64,000 bases of DNA from Mya arenaria (GCF_026914265.1 NC_069124.1:32573383-32637382); one strand, 5' to 3'; positions 13,201 to 25,260 are shown, counted from the stretch's first letter. Numbers and translations are program-made. The notes: generated by a model not told the origin, from the letters alone.

Positions 13201-14628
13201 CGAGAGCGTTTCCCAAGGAACGAAGGAGATTGCTACATAGTTGCTGATCTTGGAGGTAATGACTGATATACATATGTAATTTACTATATATCAGAAATTT
13301 AATTTTCGATAACAAGTGTTTTAAATTGAAGTTTGATCTTTTGTCTATAAAGTTTTTTAAAGGAAATTATTTTACGAAAAATGGCCATTTAAAAAAAGAT
13401 TGTCCCTAACATATAAAAATATGAGAAATGTAAGCCATGTTGTCAATTTAAGTATGCGCACCTGTTATTTTGTATTTAAAAAGCCGATTTGAATACCACA
13501 GTAATTCTTATCCAAATAAGGTGTGTTGTTCAAGTTGCTTTTGCTCCAGGTGGTACTTTGGACATAGCAGCACACAGAATCAACAAGAACCACAAATACG
13601 ATGAAATAATGATTCCAGATGGGGGACCTAGCGGGGGCAACAACATCAACTTTAAGTTTGAGCAATTACTGGTGTCCGTTTCAGGTGCCCAGGCATTTTT
13701 ATTATTTAAAGATAAAAACTCGCAGGATTACCTCTATTTTATGAGGACTTTTGAACACAAGAAGTGTGGGTTTCCAGGTGATGCAGGCAAAAAAAGTGTT
13801 ACCATGCTAATGCCATTAACATTCGCCGAACGTCATATAGAAGAAAATCACGAGACATTAAAGGATTCTGTTCGCCAGACCTCGTTTTCACAGTCTGTTG
13901 TCTTGATCCCCGGTAAGATTACAGTGAAGAACTCCCTTTTTGAGAGTTTCTTTGAAGAAACTTTGGTGCAGATTGAAGATAAGCTGGTTGAGGTCATGGA
14001 AAGGCTTTCGAAACGATACAATATCAAAGCCATATTTTGTGTTGGAGGTTTTTCCGATTGTAAACTCGTTAAAGAGAGAATTAAAGCCAGATTTTCCGAA
14101 AAGCACCTCGTGGTTATCCCCGCCGAGGCAAACGTTGCCATCATGAAGGGAGCAATAATCTACGGAAGGGATGAAAGGTTAATAGAAACGCGCATCAGCA
14201 AGTACACTTTTGGTTTGGATTGGAATGAAGATTTCGATCCTAAAGTCCACCCTGTAAGCAAGCAGGAAAACACGGATGACGGATACATGTGCAAAGATAT
14301 TTTTAAGGTGATCGCTAAAGTAAATGAACCAATACCAACTAACAGACCTACTCAAACGTTCGATTCTTATGTAAAGACAGCTTCCCAGACAGCTATGGAG
14401 TTTCCGTTCTATAGAACTCTTACTGATCCCCCGCCAAGGTTCATTGATGAGCCAAACTGTTATTTTATGGGCTCAATGAAGGTATCTTTGGAAGACACTG
14501 CAGGAGGAACAGATCGGTTTGTGACGTTAAAGATATACCTAGGAGCGACGACGCTTCGAGCTGAAGCCATTGACAACAAGGGCAGGACCCATAGGGTTAC
14601 ATTTTTGCTTGGACAAACACAGGTTTAA
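1207..14628 (+). CDS. H1: HSPA12-like HSP70-family ATPase, six coding exons
   Basis: Predicted exons are 1207-1211, 11961-12146, 12435-12618, 12772-12999, 13102-13255 and 13550-14628, giving 611 aa with every junction in phase and GT-AG introns. Exon 1 codes only ATG plus GA, and the donor reads ATGGA|GTAAGT. What is seen: phosphate-1 motif AAIDFGTTFSG (about residues 20-30), an acidic loop in exon 3, phosphate-2 motif VADLGGGTLDI (Asp about 250) split by the last intron, and adenosine motif IFCVGGFSDCKL (about 413-424). The family is the atypical HSP70 branch HSPA12A/B: cytosolic nucleotide-binding proteins without the classical substrate-binding domain, often expanded in bivalves and linked to stress and immunity. 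The length fits (600-675 aa). Intron 1 is 10.7 kb because a Polinton lies in it. A candidate AATAAA is at 14934. Exon 1 rests on alignment with H2 and H3, so the start is less certain than the rest. Confidence 0.85.
1213..1829 (+). other. H1 intron 1, left part
   Basis: This is intronic DNA homologous, with gaps, to the intron 1 sequence of H2 (for example 1550-1829 against about 24710-24990). It carries a short TA run near 1265. No gene is seen. Confidence 0.55.
1830..1924 (+). repeat. Polinton left terminal inverted repeat
   Basis: It begins AGTCAGGGGTGCTCATCCAG and ends GAAAATGAGTCGC. It matches the reverse complement of 11572-11666 with about five mismatches and no gaps. Confidence 0.9.
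2145..2415 (-). mobile_element. tRNA-derived SINE, molluscan type, inside the Polinton
   Basis: Read on the - strand, it starts with a tRNA-like head containing the perfect B box GGTTCGATCCC and a looser A box around TGGCAAAGTGATTAGTGC. The body follows, with CAGTCCAGGAAACTGGTTAG, and the tail contains GTTGGAAAATTGCGCTAAAC. This 3' domain resembles the conserved end of widespread molluscan tRNA-SINEs (the MetaSINE group), which is recall and not a search result. It lies in the non-coding left arm of the Polinton, so it inserted later. Confidence 0.7.
2420..3535. other. Polinton left arm, non-coding
   Basis: AT-rich sequence between the SINE and the integrase gene. The open frames are short and no product was recognised. 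Confidence 0.5.
3536..4650 (-). pseudogene. Polinton integrase (rve type), fossil
   Basis: Protein fragments in order on the - strand match the integrases of Polinton-like elements. The N-terminal part contains FAWPQKLYKVVREEGKYNIG and IRKFLHNHESYSL. The C-terminal part contains YSYNHTYHRIIGMPPSKV and a chromo/SH3-like tail with FKVGNYVRISH. The role would have been strand transfer of the element into chromosomal DNA. It is broken, with several breaks. Confidence 0.8.
4705..5275 (-). pseudogene. Polinton zinc-finger accessory protein, fossil
   Basis: The N-terminus has a C2H2 finger (CDDCGLLFDSEHDVQRHVKSG) and a basic KRAR patch. The middle has FFDRYPTLLETYWFPLM. The C-terminus is an acidic Glu/Asp-rich tail. 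The same arrangement sits between integrase and ATPase in related invertebrate elements, but its function is unknown to me. It is broken. Confidence 0.55.
5414..6520 (-). pseudogene. Polinton packaging-type ATPase with zinc-finger and polyproline N-terminus, fossil
   Basis: The N-terminus has a C2H2 finger (CPECNQDYSRKDTMLKHFKQKH). A long polyproline tract follows, coded by a GGT/CCA-rich simple repeat at about 6205-6410. Next comes a P-loop region (HPFTMMISGPTG), a Walker-B-like strand (NNLLILDELYRN) and a C-terminal half with RNCHYLVLFNNPEDRQTIMT. This matches the A32/FtsK-HerA-like ATPases of Polinton-type elements. It is broken, with a few breaks. Confidence 0.7.
6521..6962. other. Polinton divergent promoter region
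   Basis: AT-rich spacer between the divergently transcribed ATPase (- strand) and polymerase (+ strand) genes. The phrase TAGTCTCGCCTGGCT is repeated in tandem at about 6769 and 6791. No coding sequence was seen. Confidence 0.4.
6963..11090 (+). pseudogene. Polinton family B DNA polymerase, fossil
   Basis: The N-terminus carries C2H2 fingers (YQCEQCGSNFQKLSQ and onward) and a conserved leader with FPITLEFMPRRELTVEEIL. Cysteine-rich zinc knuckles lie in the middle. The exonuclease region has the DSYPILQYL block. The palm has LMLNSFWGKFGQRTN and the catalytic block YCDTDSIVF. A leader with fingers fused to a protein-primed PolB is typical of these elements. It is broken, with roughly ten breaks, and covers most of the usual length. 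Confidence 0.85.
11091..11571. other. Polinton right arm, non-coding
   Basis: AT-rich sequence after the polymerase gene and before the right terminal repeat. AATAAATAAATA near 11220 could have served as a polyadenylation signal. Confidence 0.45.
11572..11666 (-). repeat. Polinton right terminal inverted repeat
   Basis: It ends CTGGATGAGCACCCCTGACT and is the reverse complement of 1830-1924 at about 95 percent identity by eye. H1 intron sequence resumes at once after it and aligns to H2 intron 1 (TATCAGTTTATTGAG, near 25000). Confidence 0.9.
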
Positions 14629-15329
14629 AACATGGAAGACTAACGGTTGGAGTAAGATCATAACGAGGATCCTTAGTTTGCCATATGGTGTTGATAGTAT
14701 GTTAGTGTTATTTTAGGATAATTAAATGTGGAAATAAGTTTACGATTTTTACTTAATGATACTGCTGTTTGTAGAAAATATAATTATATATACGCATTGT
14801 AATTACACAAAATCATGACATAATTTATTTATAGAAACAATCGAAAAGAGATGAATATTGTATTGTGTTATGTCCGTTTTGACATATTATTTAGTTTTAC
14901 AGCTTAAACATGTTATAATAATTGTGTTGTTGAAATAAATTGTATTGTTTTTTGACTATAAATATAGAATTTTAAGTGGATTAATTTGACCGTCGCATGC
15001 ATACGAAAATGAATTGGTACCATTTGAAAGAGTAATATATATGCAAAAAGCTACAGAAACATGCTCAGTAGCAAAAAGTTTAAACGTAAACCCGGTTTAG
15101 TGGCAATGGGCAAACGCCAAAGACATAGAACACAAATTCACAAACAAGAAACATAGAACAGCACAAAACCTTTTTATATTTACTGCCTTGATTGGAATAG
15201 CATGGCCTAGCATAGTGCGAAACAGCATGATATAATGCAACCATAGTAACGCGCTACCGGTCCAGGTGACGTTTTGTCGTATGTATGCTGAATTAAAAAC
15301 TTAATAAAATAAATATAAGCTGCAGAAAT
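14629..15329. other. H1 3' flank
   Basis: AT-rich 3' UTR and intergenic DNA. The first 40 bases align with the H2 3' flank, which resumes near 28560. AATAAA is at 14934-14939. No other gene was seen. Confidence 0.45.
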
Positions 15330-15812
15330 TCTTTAAAAAATCGGCGATTCTGTTTGACGACGTTTGTGCGACGTCACCTGAAAATATGACGTCAATCGGC
15401 CGTTGCATTTTGAAATAAACAACGTTTGCTCTATAACAGTCAAGCATGCTATGAATGTCGATATGTCGTCACAAGAAAGTTTGGAAATTCGCGCAAACAT
15501 TAAGTTTTGCAAAGAAATAGGGAAAACACCATCCGAAACGTATAAGCTACTAATGCTGACACGGGGAGACAGCTGCGTTTGCCGTGCACTGGTTTTCAAG
15601 TGGCATCGACGCTATTCTGATGGCCGACAGTCCCTTGAAGATGATGCAGGTCGTGGACGGAAGTCAACAATCGGACCGTCAGCTGTGACGTCAATTGATG
15701 AGAAACTGGAAGCGGATTGCAGAATGACTGTACGGGAGCTGTCAGAGGCTGCCACTGTCAGCTATGGAACCGCACACAGCATTCTGACCACCGAATTAAA
15801 CATGCGGAAGGT
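15330..15812 (+). mobile_element. mariner transposon, 5' part (helix-turn-helix half of transposase)
   Basis: The transposase frame opens near 15451. It reads SSQESLEIRANIKFCKEIGK, then VFKWHRRYSDGRQSLEDD and GRGRKSTI, the N-terminal DNA-binding half of a mariner transposase. It runs to LNMRKV at about 15812, where homology stops at the DIRS-type insertion. The other half resumes at about 20388. Terminal inverted repeats could not be fixed with confidence. Confidence 0.8.
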
Positions 15813-15988
15813 ATTTAGCAGTATTCACTTCTCTTGTATAATGATATTTATTTGTATGATTAAGCTAGACTTACCTTCGGAGAAGGTAAGGCGAAGGTTG
15901 ATCTTAATTTCATCCGACACAAAACTCCGTCAGGGCTCACACAGATTCCGGACGCAGTATTCAGCGAATCAAATACATTCATATTTTA

Positions 15989-16324
15989 CATTCGGAACTC
16001 CTCGGCCATTTTTTCCAAAAACAACCTCGGATGTATGCAGGTACATCAGTTGAAGTAGTTCGTAAAATTTTGAATTATATCATTAATTAAATGTAATGTT
16101 TTAGAGTTGTATTTATTGATCTAAGTTTAAATTGATTGCCAATGAATTGTATTATTGCAAACATAATTAAGAATCCCAAGAGTTAAGTCACAAAGTTTAA
16201 CTGCTAAATAAAATTACTACGCGATCTACTTGCAGCGGACTTAAACGTACCACTTTTTGAGTATGTAAACCGTCCAAATACATCCGAGGTTGTTTTCGAT
16301 AAAATGGCCGAGGAGCTCCGAATG
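15989..16324 (+). mobile_element. Mutator-like MITE, copy 2, with 10-bp target duplication
   Basis: This 336-bp element has long imperfect terminal inverted repeats, beginning CATTCGGAACTCCTCGGCC and ending GGCCGAGGAGCTCCGAATG. Identical TCATATTTTA lies on both sides (15979-15988 and 16325-16334). A 9-11 bp duplication with long terminal repeats fits the Mutator-like superfamily. It is non-coding and lies inside the DIRS-type element, so it is the youngest of three nested layers. Confidence 0.85.
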
Positions 16325-16559
16325 TCATATTTTAAAGACGAAAATATGTCAAAGACAAATTTTCGAAAACATTTGGAAAGAAATCATTATATTATTCGGG
16401 TGGATGTGGGTGATGTTTTCTTGTGCTATTCCTCCAGGACTTAATAATGATCGTTTGAGCGTTTTCCGGTAATCCTCGCTGTCGCAAAAACGTCCTGATA
16501 TATTCAAAACAATCAACCACATCTTCGTCAATGGATGCTTTGTTGTGTGGTTTGTGTTC

Positions 16560-18480
16560 GAGTTTTAACACGCCTCTGGTAGGAGCTTATATCAATCCCG
16601 GTCCTTTGATCAGCTTTAACAACATTGGCCACCACACCTGAATCGGCCAAATTGGAACTATTATTATCGCTTCTGTGCGGTCCCTTTCGATTTTTTGCAG
16701 GATACGAGTCAGTAAATTGAAAGGAGCAAATATGTAATATAGTTGCCCTGTCTATCGCAATGAATTGCGTCTTAGCCTATGCAATCTGTATCAGGAAAGC
16801 GACTGACAAGTTGTTTCAGTTTTGCATTTAATTTTGATGCAAATAAATCTATAGATATGTTCGGATATATGTTCATTAAAGTTTTGAAAATGGATGACTC
16901 AAGCGACCATTCCGTGTCATCGTTTTGTGATCTACTCAGTTTATCTGCTTTCTTATTGTCTACCCCTGCAATGTGGGAAGTCGACACTTGAATACTTCTA
17001 GTAATGCACCAAAACCAAAACCGTCGCGCAATTTCATCTTATGAGGTTATCTTTCCCCCATATCTGTTTAGATATGAGCAACATGTGATATTGTCCGTAT
17101 ATATTCTAACATGTACATGGCTCGTATTTTTACAAAACGTACGTATTGCAATGTCACACGCCTTCAATTTTAAAACGTTTATATGCAACTCTTTTTCTTG
17201 TGGTGACCAATAACCATTTGTTCGCGAGTTATTTGTTTGGTCATATGCTCCATACACGTCTTGAGAAGCATCAGAAAAAATAACAATGTCAGTGTCAAGT
17301 GATCGTGGTACGTTCATAAAACCGTCAAAATTTCCACGGTTAATACGTAATTGTTTTTCTTTTACCTTTTCCATGGGTCTTATGTGTAAAGGTGCATGCG
17401 TCACCCCTGGCTCTGCGGCGATTAATTTCCCTATCATTTTTGCAAAATCACGAATACTTGTTCGTTTTTTCTGAATCATTTCTTTACATAATTGCAAAAT
17501 GTCCTGGCATTTTTCATGTGTCAACCGAATAGTCATCGAAGTTGAACACAAAATGAAACCTAGAAAAGTTATTTTTTGGCACGGGACTAAAACTGATTTT
17601 CCTACATTTACCGTAAGTCCCAGTTGATCCAGAAGGTGAATCGTATCTCTAACATTGTTTAAATATGAATTGAATGTATCACCTAATAAACACGAATCGT
17701 CAATGAAGTATACGCTAATATGTCCTAATGACCGTAAGTATGCGAACACCGGTTTCATGCACTTTGTCCAAATTTTTGAGCTGCAACTGTAACCCATGAC
17801 TTAAGCGTAAATTTGATATTTCACACCATCGAACATAAATCTAAAATAACGACGATCCTGTTCTCTTTTCATAATCGAGTTATAAGCGTCTGATATATCA
17901 GATGATGCAAGATAACAGTCTTTCCTCATTGCATTGATAGCTTGGCGAAGAGATTCCATTTTAAAATGTGTTTTCTCCACATATGTTTCATTAAACGATT
18001 TTAAATTTAGAATAATTCTTACACGACCGTCTTTTTTATGTCGAATAAATATATTTGAGATAAATTCGTTAACTGAATCGTCTGGAGCCCATTATATTAT
18101 ACCACTTTGTAAAAAAAAACGTTCAAGTTTTGCCTCAATTTTTTGAGAATCCTCAACATCAAAATTAAAAGGTTTTGGTACAAAAATTTGTTAAGGGGTT
18201 TCCGTAAGTTCGACACTACATCCACGTATTGTGTTTAATACCCATGTATCACTTGTGATGGATTCCCACAATGCAATTCTTTGAGCTGTCTTTCCTGCCG
18301 AAAAATTGCCTGGAGTATTGTAAAGGCGTATTTGAATTTCATTACTTACATTTAAGATTTTTTCACCGATTTCCCCCTTTTTAAAAAAAAAACTGGTTTC
18401 GATGGAAAGAGCGGCTGTTTCTCGGGATGTTCGTCGAATTTGTCTTGAAGTTGGAGTTGTTGTAGCTCGCGCTGTTGACG
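16560..18480 (-). pseudogene. DIRS reverse transcriptase/RNase H, fossil
   Basis: The RT palm is marked by ISVYFIDDSCLLG and the downstream block KITFLGFILCSTSMTIRLT. RNase H follows, with DIVIFSDASQDVYGAY and HINVLKLKACDIAIRTF, and ends in AGVDNKKADKLSR. A short conserved tail with SIDLFASKLNAKLKQLVSRF comes last. This set is diagnostic of DIRS/Pao-side YR retroelements. It is broken. Confidence 0.8.
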
Positions 18481-18509
18481 TAATCCCGTGGATTGTACCT
18501 GGACGCCCC

Positions 18510-19399
18510 TCACCGTCGCGCTAATAAAGGCTTTCTCTGTGATTGGTTTGTGACGGTGGCTTCTTTCAATTGTTTGATTTTGTCATTTAATTTGTCGCCG
18601 AAAAGAAATGTTGTCGAAGACACGTTTGAGCACAATGGCCGATATGCAGGTTGTAAATCCTTTTTGATTTTCTCCATCCTGCCTTCATTTGACTGCACCA
18701 CAGCTTGTGTTAACATTTTGAATGTGTCATTTGCCAGTTCCCCGATTTCTTGGCGAGGTCCGTTTTGTTTGATGTTTTGAAGTAGTTTCAAAACCGGCAC
18801 GATTGCTTGGCAAATATATCCTTGTGTTTTCTGCATTGCAAAGTCATACGCTTTCGTTTCTCGTCTAAGTTGGTTCCAAATAGTCTCGTCAACTTTTGGA
18901 ACTTGGAGATTATCAATTTTTTTTGGTCTACGATGTTTTTCATTTAATTGTTTTAATTTTTATTCCTTAGGTTTTAATCTTAAAACCTTGTTAGTGACAT
19001 CCGCTAAACCAGAAATAATATCTTCGCCAGTTTCAACACTGTCCTAAAAAAAGTCGACAAATCGGACCACTCGTCCCCGTTGGGTGCCTATTGTCCCGCC
19101 TGGTTTTTAGCCATGAAAGAATCAATGTCTCCTGATTTGTCTGACTCATAGTCATCCGCTGATAAGCGCGGCCGCTTTGCTTGTTGTGGGACTGTTTCTT
19201 CGACCGGCCTTTTCAAATTATCTAGGTCAGAACGCATCGACTGCATGGTCTGATTAATTGTTTGTAAAGATAGAGCTAGATCTGATAAGCCTGGCCCTGC
19301 CGACAAATTGCTTGTTTTGTTCCCCATAGCTTCAAGCTGCGCAAACAACCCGTTCCTTACTGTATGCGCAGGGTCATTTCCGCCCTGGCAATGTGCCAA
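18510..19399 (-). pseudogene. DIRS gag-like protein, fossil
   Basis: The N-terminal part has LQTINQTMQSMRSDLDNLK, then a basic PQQAKRPRL patch. The C-terminal part has MQKTQGYICQAIVPVLKLL, RMEKIKKDLQPAYRPLC and TTFLFGDKLNDKIKQL, the usual signature of DIRS gag-like proteins. It lies upstream of the RT region in the element's own direction. It is broken. Confidence 0.65.
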
Positions 19400-19501
19400 C
19401 TGAAAACAAATTGGACTTATTGATATAAACTTTGTAATGCTTACGACTGTAGAATTTCGATAATGTATTTTGTCTTATACATGTAACTAAGTTACCCGGA
19501 T

Positions 19502-19838
19502 GATTTATATCCATCATAAACCGGTGGTCATTGCGCATATTGTCTTGGTGACGTAAATCCATCACACAAGATACTTAAGTAACAAAGTATCCACTATCCG
19601 TTATTTATATGATGAACATTTTTAAATAAACGGATACGGCCGACTGACGTAAATCCATCAAATCGGGTCTTGTTCAACGGTTCTGAACGACGTACATCCA
19701 TCGTATAATTCAGAATGTCATACTCGCGACGTACATCCATCGCGTAATCAACTTAAAGTGACTTCCAACCCGTGATAAAAAGACATAAGTGACATATATC
19801 CATCGGGTGATCAGGACATTGACGACGTACATCCATCG
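19502..19838. repeat. Seven iterated copies of a GACGTAMATCCATC motif
   Basis: Copies start near 19502, 19550, 19646, 19689, 19728, 19791 and 19824. The best ones read GACGTACATCCATCG. Spacing is irregular (about 33-96 bp) and the spacers are not alike. The array lies in the leader upstream of the gag-like region of the DIRS-type element, in the position of a regulatory or recombination region. Confidence 0.75.
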
Positions 19839-20389
19839 CTCAAAAATGTCTTATGATTATTCTGACCATAATGGTTATCATTGTAAAACAGAAATTGAAA
19901 TGTGCCAACCATTTCAACTTATATCCAGATAAATAAATAATTAAAATAAATACATATAATTTTGGTCATATATCATGTAAATTGACATACCTCTTCGTCT
20001 TCGTTCATAACTAATGTATCCTTCTTTGTTATACACTTTTCGTTTAAACTTTATATAAATATTCACTTTGATTGTTAAAATCTACTTCTGTACCCTTTTC
20101 GCTGAAACCTCGTTATGAATGTACTTGATTCGCTGAATACTGCGTCCGGAATCTGTGGGGCCCTACACGGGAGTTTATGTGTTGGATGAAATTCACAGTA
20201 GTATAATAATGCCTTAATATTGGATCGATTGGGGAATATTCAAATAGTTGCAAAATATTGTGATGAACACTAAAATGTTATAAATTGTTCCAAGTTAGGA
20301 AACCGCAAACAGTTATTCTTATCAATTAAAAAAAATCAAAATCACTCTTTATTATTCTGATAGCTGATGTATATGCATTTGCAAGTGCA

Positions 20390-21130
20390 CGCGCGCTGGG
20401 TGCAACGCATCCTGACCGACATCGAGAGAAACAGGCGCGTGAAGGAGTCGGGGAAAGTTTAACGGCACATCAGAAAGAGCAAAGCCTTTCTGAACTACGT
20501 CATCACGACTGATGAGACCTGGCTATCTGAGAGACCCAGAGACCAAGGAGCAGTCGGCTGTATGAAAGAGAGAGCTGGGTCACCGCCACCTGAGAAAGCC
20601 CGAGTTTCACGCTCCGCTCACATTTCTAACTATAATGTGACAGTATGACTCATAAAACGTTTTTACATTGTGAACAGGTACTCGGCCGTGATCTCATCCG
20701 GGCGCTAAGAAAGAATAGGGGTGACATCTCGGTTGATCAGTTCATCCTCCATCAGGATAATGCCCCACCTCATACTGCGGCGACCACTCAGCTTGAGATA
20801 AGCGTCCTAGGACTGGAGGTCATTCCACTTCCGCTGTACTCACCTGACTTGGCCCCGTTCGATTTTGCTATTTTCCCGAAGTTGAAATCCCACCCCAAAG
20901 GTCGCAGAGTACTGTCGGGATATCATTTTCAACAAATGGCCAAAGAGACACGAACGCATTTTACAATGGTCCGGTGCCTACTTTGAGAAGAAGTGAGATC
21001 ACACCAGACGTATCTCGAGCACCTACAGGATATGCATCGTCGTTGACGTCGTTGAACCGATCACGACGCGAGCCGACGGCGCGATAGTGTACGTCTTCAA
21101 GTCGCCATGATTAGATGTAGGAGAGACAGA
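20390..21130 (+). mobile_element. mariner transposon, 3' part (DD34D catalytic half)
   Basis: The frame resumes with ARWVQRILTDIERNRRVKE and a stop follows at about 20459. Next come TTDETWLSERPRD, then LHQDNAPPHTA (about 20752) and YSPDLAPFDF. Thirty-four residues separate the second and third catalytic Asp, which makes it a DD34D mariner. The copy is dead: it has an in-frame stop and a 4.6-kb insertion between the DNA-binding and catalytic halves. The 3' end is unclear and is placed near 21130. Confidence 0.8.
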
Positions 21131-21255
21131 CATTTCTGATATTTACATCCACAGTTGAAGGTAGAACGACGTTTTTGCTGATATATTTTTTATTAATGCA
21201 TGTGTTATACAATTATTGATATAGAGGCAGTCTACGTAAATATTGATCATCCCTC

Positions 21256-22399
<1,144 letters not shown>

Positions 22400-22652
22400 C
22401 AACACGTGTATAGGGTAACCCTGACAACAAAGACAAAAAGGATGAAGGCGACTTCGTTTCCGTCAATGAATCGGAAGCAAACGATGTCAATGTCTGTGAC
22501 AGTTTCAATATTGAGATGAAAGTTGCATCTATCTCGGATCAACAATTCCATTACAATCTCACGACAGCTATATGTAGATGTCGATGGAAATGAGAAAGGT
22601 ATCAAGGACACTGACAGCGAGCCGAAGAAGACACGGCAAATTGAAGAAGCAG
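22400..22652 (+). pseudogene. Possible relic coding exon of an unknown gene
   Basis: Codon-like, hydrophilic sequence reads NPDNKDKKDEGDFVSVNESE in one frame. About 160 bases later, in another frame, it reads DGNEKGIKDTDSEPKKTRQI. It ends at a good donor, GAAGCAG|GTATGC. This could be one acidic exon with a shift between the two frames, or chance. No family was recognised. Confidence 0.25.
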
Positions 22653-24019
22653 GTATGCCACTGTCAACGGATCAGAGTCTCATTTATGCATTTGTATATA
22701 CCCGTGTTAATACCATATACAGATGCATTTTATCAACGGGTCTCGCTGTTTTTTTTAACCTGTAAAAGTCAATTGTCGCATTTCAATTATAAACTTGTGA
22801 TAGCTAGTATGCTATAACCAATTCTTCTTTCTGTGGTTAAGACATTATTCCTAAACCAGAAGTAAGAGTGCATCGTTAACGACGGCGATATCGATGACGT
22901 CACTTCCGTAGCCAGCTTTGCCTCCTAGGGAGAAGAACATTTGTTGTGACCACAGAGACAATGTAAAATTTTACTCACTTTTTGGACTTGTCACTATTTC
23001 ATTCTTCTACAGTCGCAATAAAATCCGTTAAGATCTTATATATAGAGGATAATGTATTCTTGTATTATGCAACAGAGGATATTGGTTGATTTCAATCATC
23101 GGAAAGCTAGATGACCATTTGTGGAATATATTTTTCTATGATCACGAGTATAATAAAATACGATCTAACACTAAAATCAACAGACTTTCTTTAGTTTTTA
23201 TGCCTATTTTTGGAGATTTATCAATAGTACTATAATTCCACATTGCATACCCTTTTGCGCCTCTCGTACTTTTTTCTTGGCGTTGACTGTAATTCCTACT
23301 CCGGCTAATGGAGAATTACAGCTGTTCAACATATTATGTTTTATACATCTTCATTAATTCATTTTGATTAATGTAAACAGCGCAGGAAATAATATGGCCA
23401 AATGTAAAGGTCAAAGGTGTCAACAGAACAACTGTGGATAAACAGCAACATTTTGTGTTTGTTTCATGGCATTCACTATCACAGTCATTCACTTGTAGTT
23501 GGGTTGTTTTCCAGCTGAAGAGTGAAGACGACGCTTCGTTGTTGACATTTGTCCAAATTGTTCGGGAAGTTCGTATTTATATATCATCAAATTTATGTTC
23601 GAGCAATTGTTTTCTTTTATTATGATTTTGTACGAAAGCAAATGCTCGAGAATTCAGCTTCAAGAAAACGTTTTAAAAGTATGATTACCATTTCCCTAAT
23701 AAAAGTTTGATATATTTATATCCCAAAAAGTCTTTATTTAAACATATATATGCAGTCTTTTTTAATACCAAGTTATTATTTTTGACCTTATTTGCCTTTT
23801 CAAAATGCAAGGTAATCACTTTTGTTAAAGAAAGTAACTACAATTTTCAAAAGCTTATTATAAGTTGTTATTTTCATAACATTTGTATAACATTTGGATC
23901 AATATAAATATACATCATAATCCAAGTTTTAAAAAGTAACATGTTATTAACTATTTATGTCTTTCACAGAGCGGCATCGTCTTTTTACAACTAGGAAGTT
24001 ATTACTAGCGTCCAAATCG
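22653..24019. other. Intergenic to H2 promoter, nothing firm
   Basis: Most of this is featureless. CTATTTATG near 23950 occupies the place of the H3 TATA box, and CGGCATCGTCTTTTTACAA near 23972 matches the H3 leader, so the H2 promoter probably lies at 23940-23980. Confidence 0.4.
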
Positions 24020-24108
24020 AAAACGCAGTGGATATCATACTGATTAAATTACTCTAGTTGTTTTCATGTTTGGGTGAATATTAAACAATATCTAAATGGA
24101 AATATGAA

Positions 24109-25260
24109 GTAAGAACCAGTTTTCTTCTTTCCTGTATGTTTTAAAAAACCCAAAAAACTTTACTTAAACCGCTTTATTAATTCTTCTCAGTCAAACTTCA
24201 ACGTTAACTAAAACGGATCGTATCTAAAAAGGCGTGATACCACAGTTGTTTTACTATGTTTCATATGGACACTATCTTGGCTATTAACTTTAAAACAGTC
24301 CGATTAAAAACAAGCAACTGGCTGCTGTAGAACAATCCAAGACACAAACATTATTCACACATGAAAAAATAGCGTTGACCAATTCGGCGTCTCATAAAAT
24401 TGAGTAGAAATACATGACTCTGAGGTCAAAACGGAATAAGGCAACACACAATAAATTTTACAGAGTTTTTCGGCCATGATTTTTTTTCCCAATATTGACA
24501 CTGGAAACTATCATTTGTTGCAATACATTGTCAAATTATGTTAAGCTCTATACAAAAAGAGCACCCATTGCCATTTAGATTTAATGAAATAGTGTTACTT
24601 GAGCACTCCTTTTTGTATTAACACCCGGGTCCTAGTCAAATATCCTATCGACGTTCAATTATTCGGACTAGATCATATGCGAGACATGATGTTTTGTTAA
24701 TGTCATTTGAAACACAGCCCAAGGTTGAGTACTGACTGCTGAAATTGTTTAAAATGATTATCATATCAGATATTAAACGTGCATCCGAAAACCATATCAC
24801 ATGGTATGGACCGAGCCAACAATATCTGTCTGATTATGCTGTTTGTACGGTTTGTACGAAATATACCATAAAAAATGACTTTTTCGAGTTAGAAACAACA
24901 TCTGAAAACAGTTAAATTCAAATTGTGTTTAAATTTTGATCTGTCAGTGCGTTACTGTGACTACATACTACTATTTGATTTATACTGTTTATATCAGTTT
25001 ATTGAGAAGGCAGTAACATTCATATCTTTGTTTAAGTAAGCGTGATAAATTAATCATAACTGCACTTTGATATGAATTACCGCTAAATCGGGACATATTT
25101 GAGTGTTATTGTAACTAAAATGACTTTAAACAAATCGGTTGTTCGATACTGTTTGCCACACATTTAAAATGAGTGTCAAACAATAACATTTCACAAGTTA
25201 ATAAAAAATATTCCAGAAGAGTAAAATCGATCGACGACCTATACATATTTATTTTTTTAG
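24109..25260 (+). other. H2 intron 1
   Basis: This is the paralogous counterpart of H1 intron 1 without the Polinton. Matching blocks flank the insertion point near 24970-25010 (TTATATCAGTTTATTGAG). Confidence 0.6.

Larger units (their letters stand above)
15813..20389 (-). mobile_element. Fossil DIRS-type retroelement inserted in the mariner
   Basis: On the - strand it carries a DIRS-type gag-like region (19399-18510) and a reverse transcriptase/RNase H region (about 18480-16560). Inverted terminal sequences lie near its ends: 15905-15978 matches the reverse complement of about 20105-20190, sharing CAGATTCCGGACGCAGTATT. No tyrosine recombinase gene was recognised. A MITE sits in its left part. 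The element is broken, with several breaks. The host site is the mariner transposase gene, so it is younger than that mariner copy. Confidence 0.8.

Noticed and set aside
19502-19838. Regularly recurring short motif, considered as a CRISPR-like array
   Set aside because: The repeat is only 15 bp, spacing is irregular, the setting is a eukaryotic retroelement and there are no cas genes.
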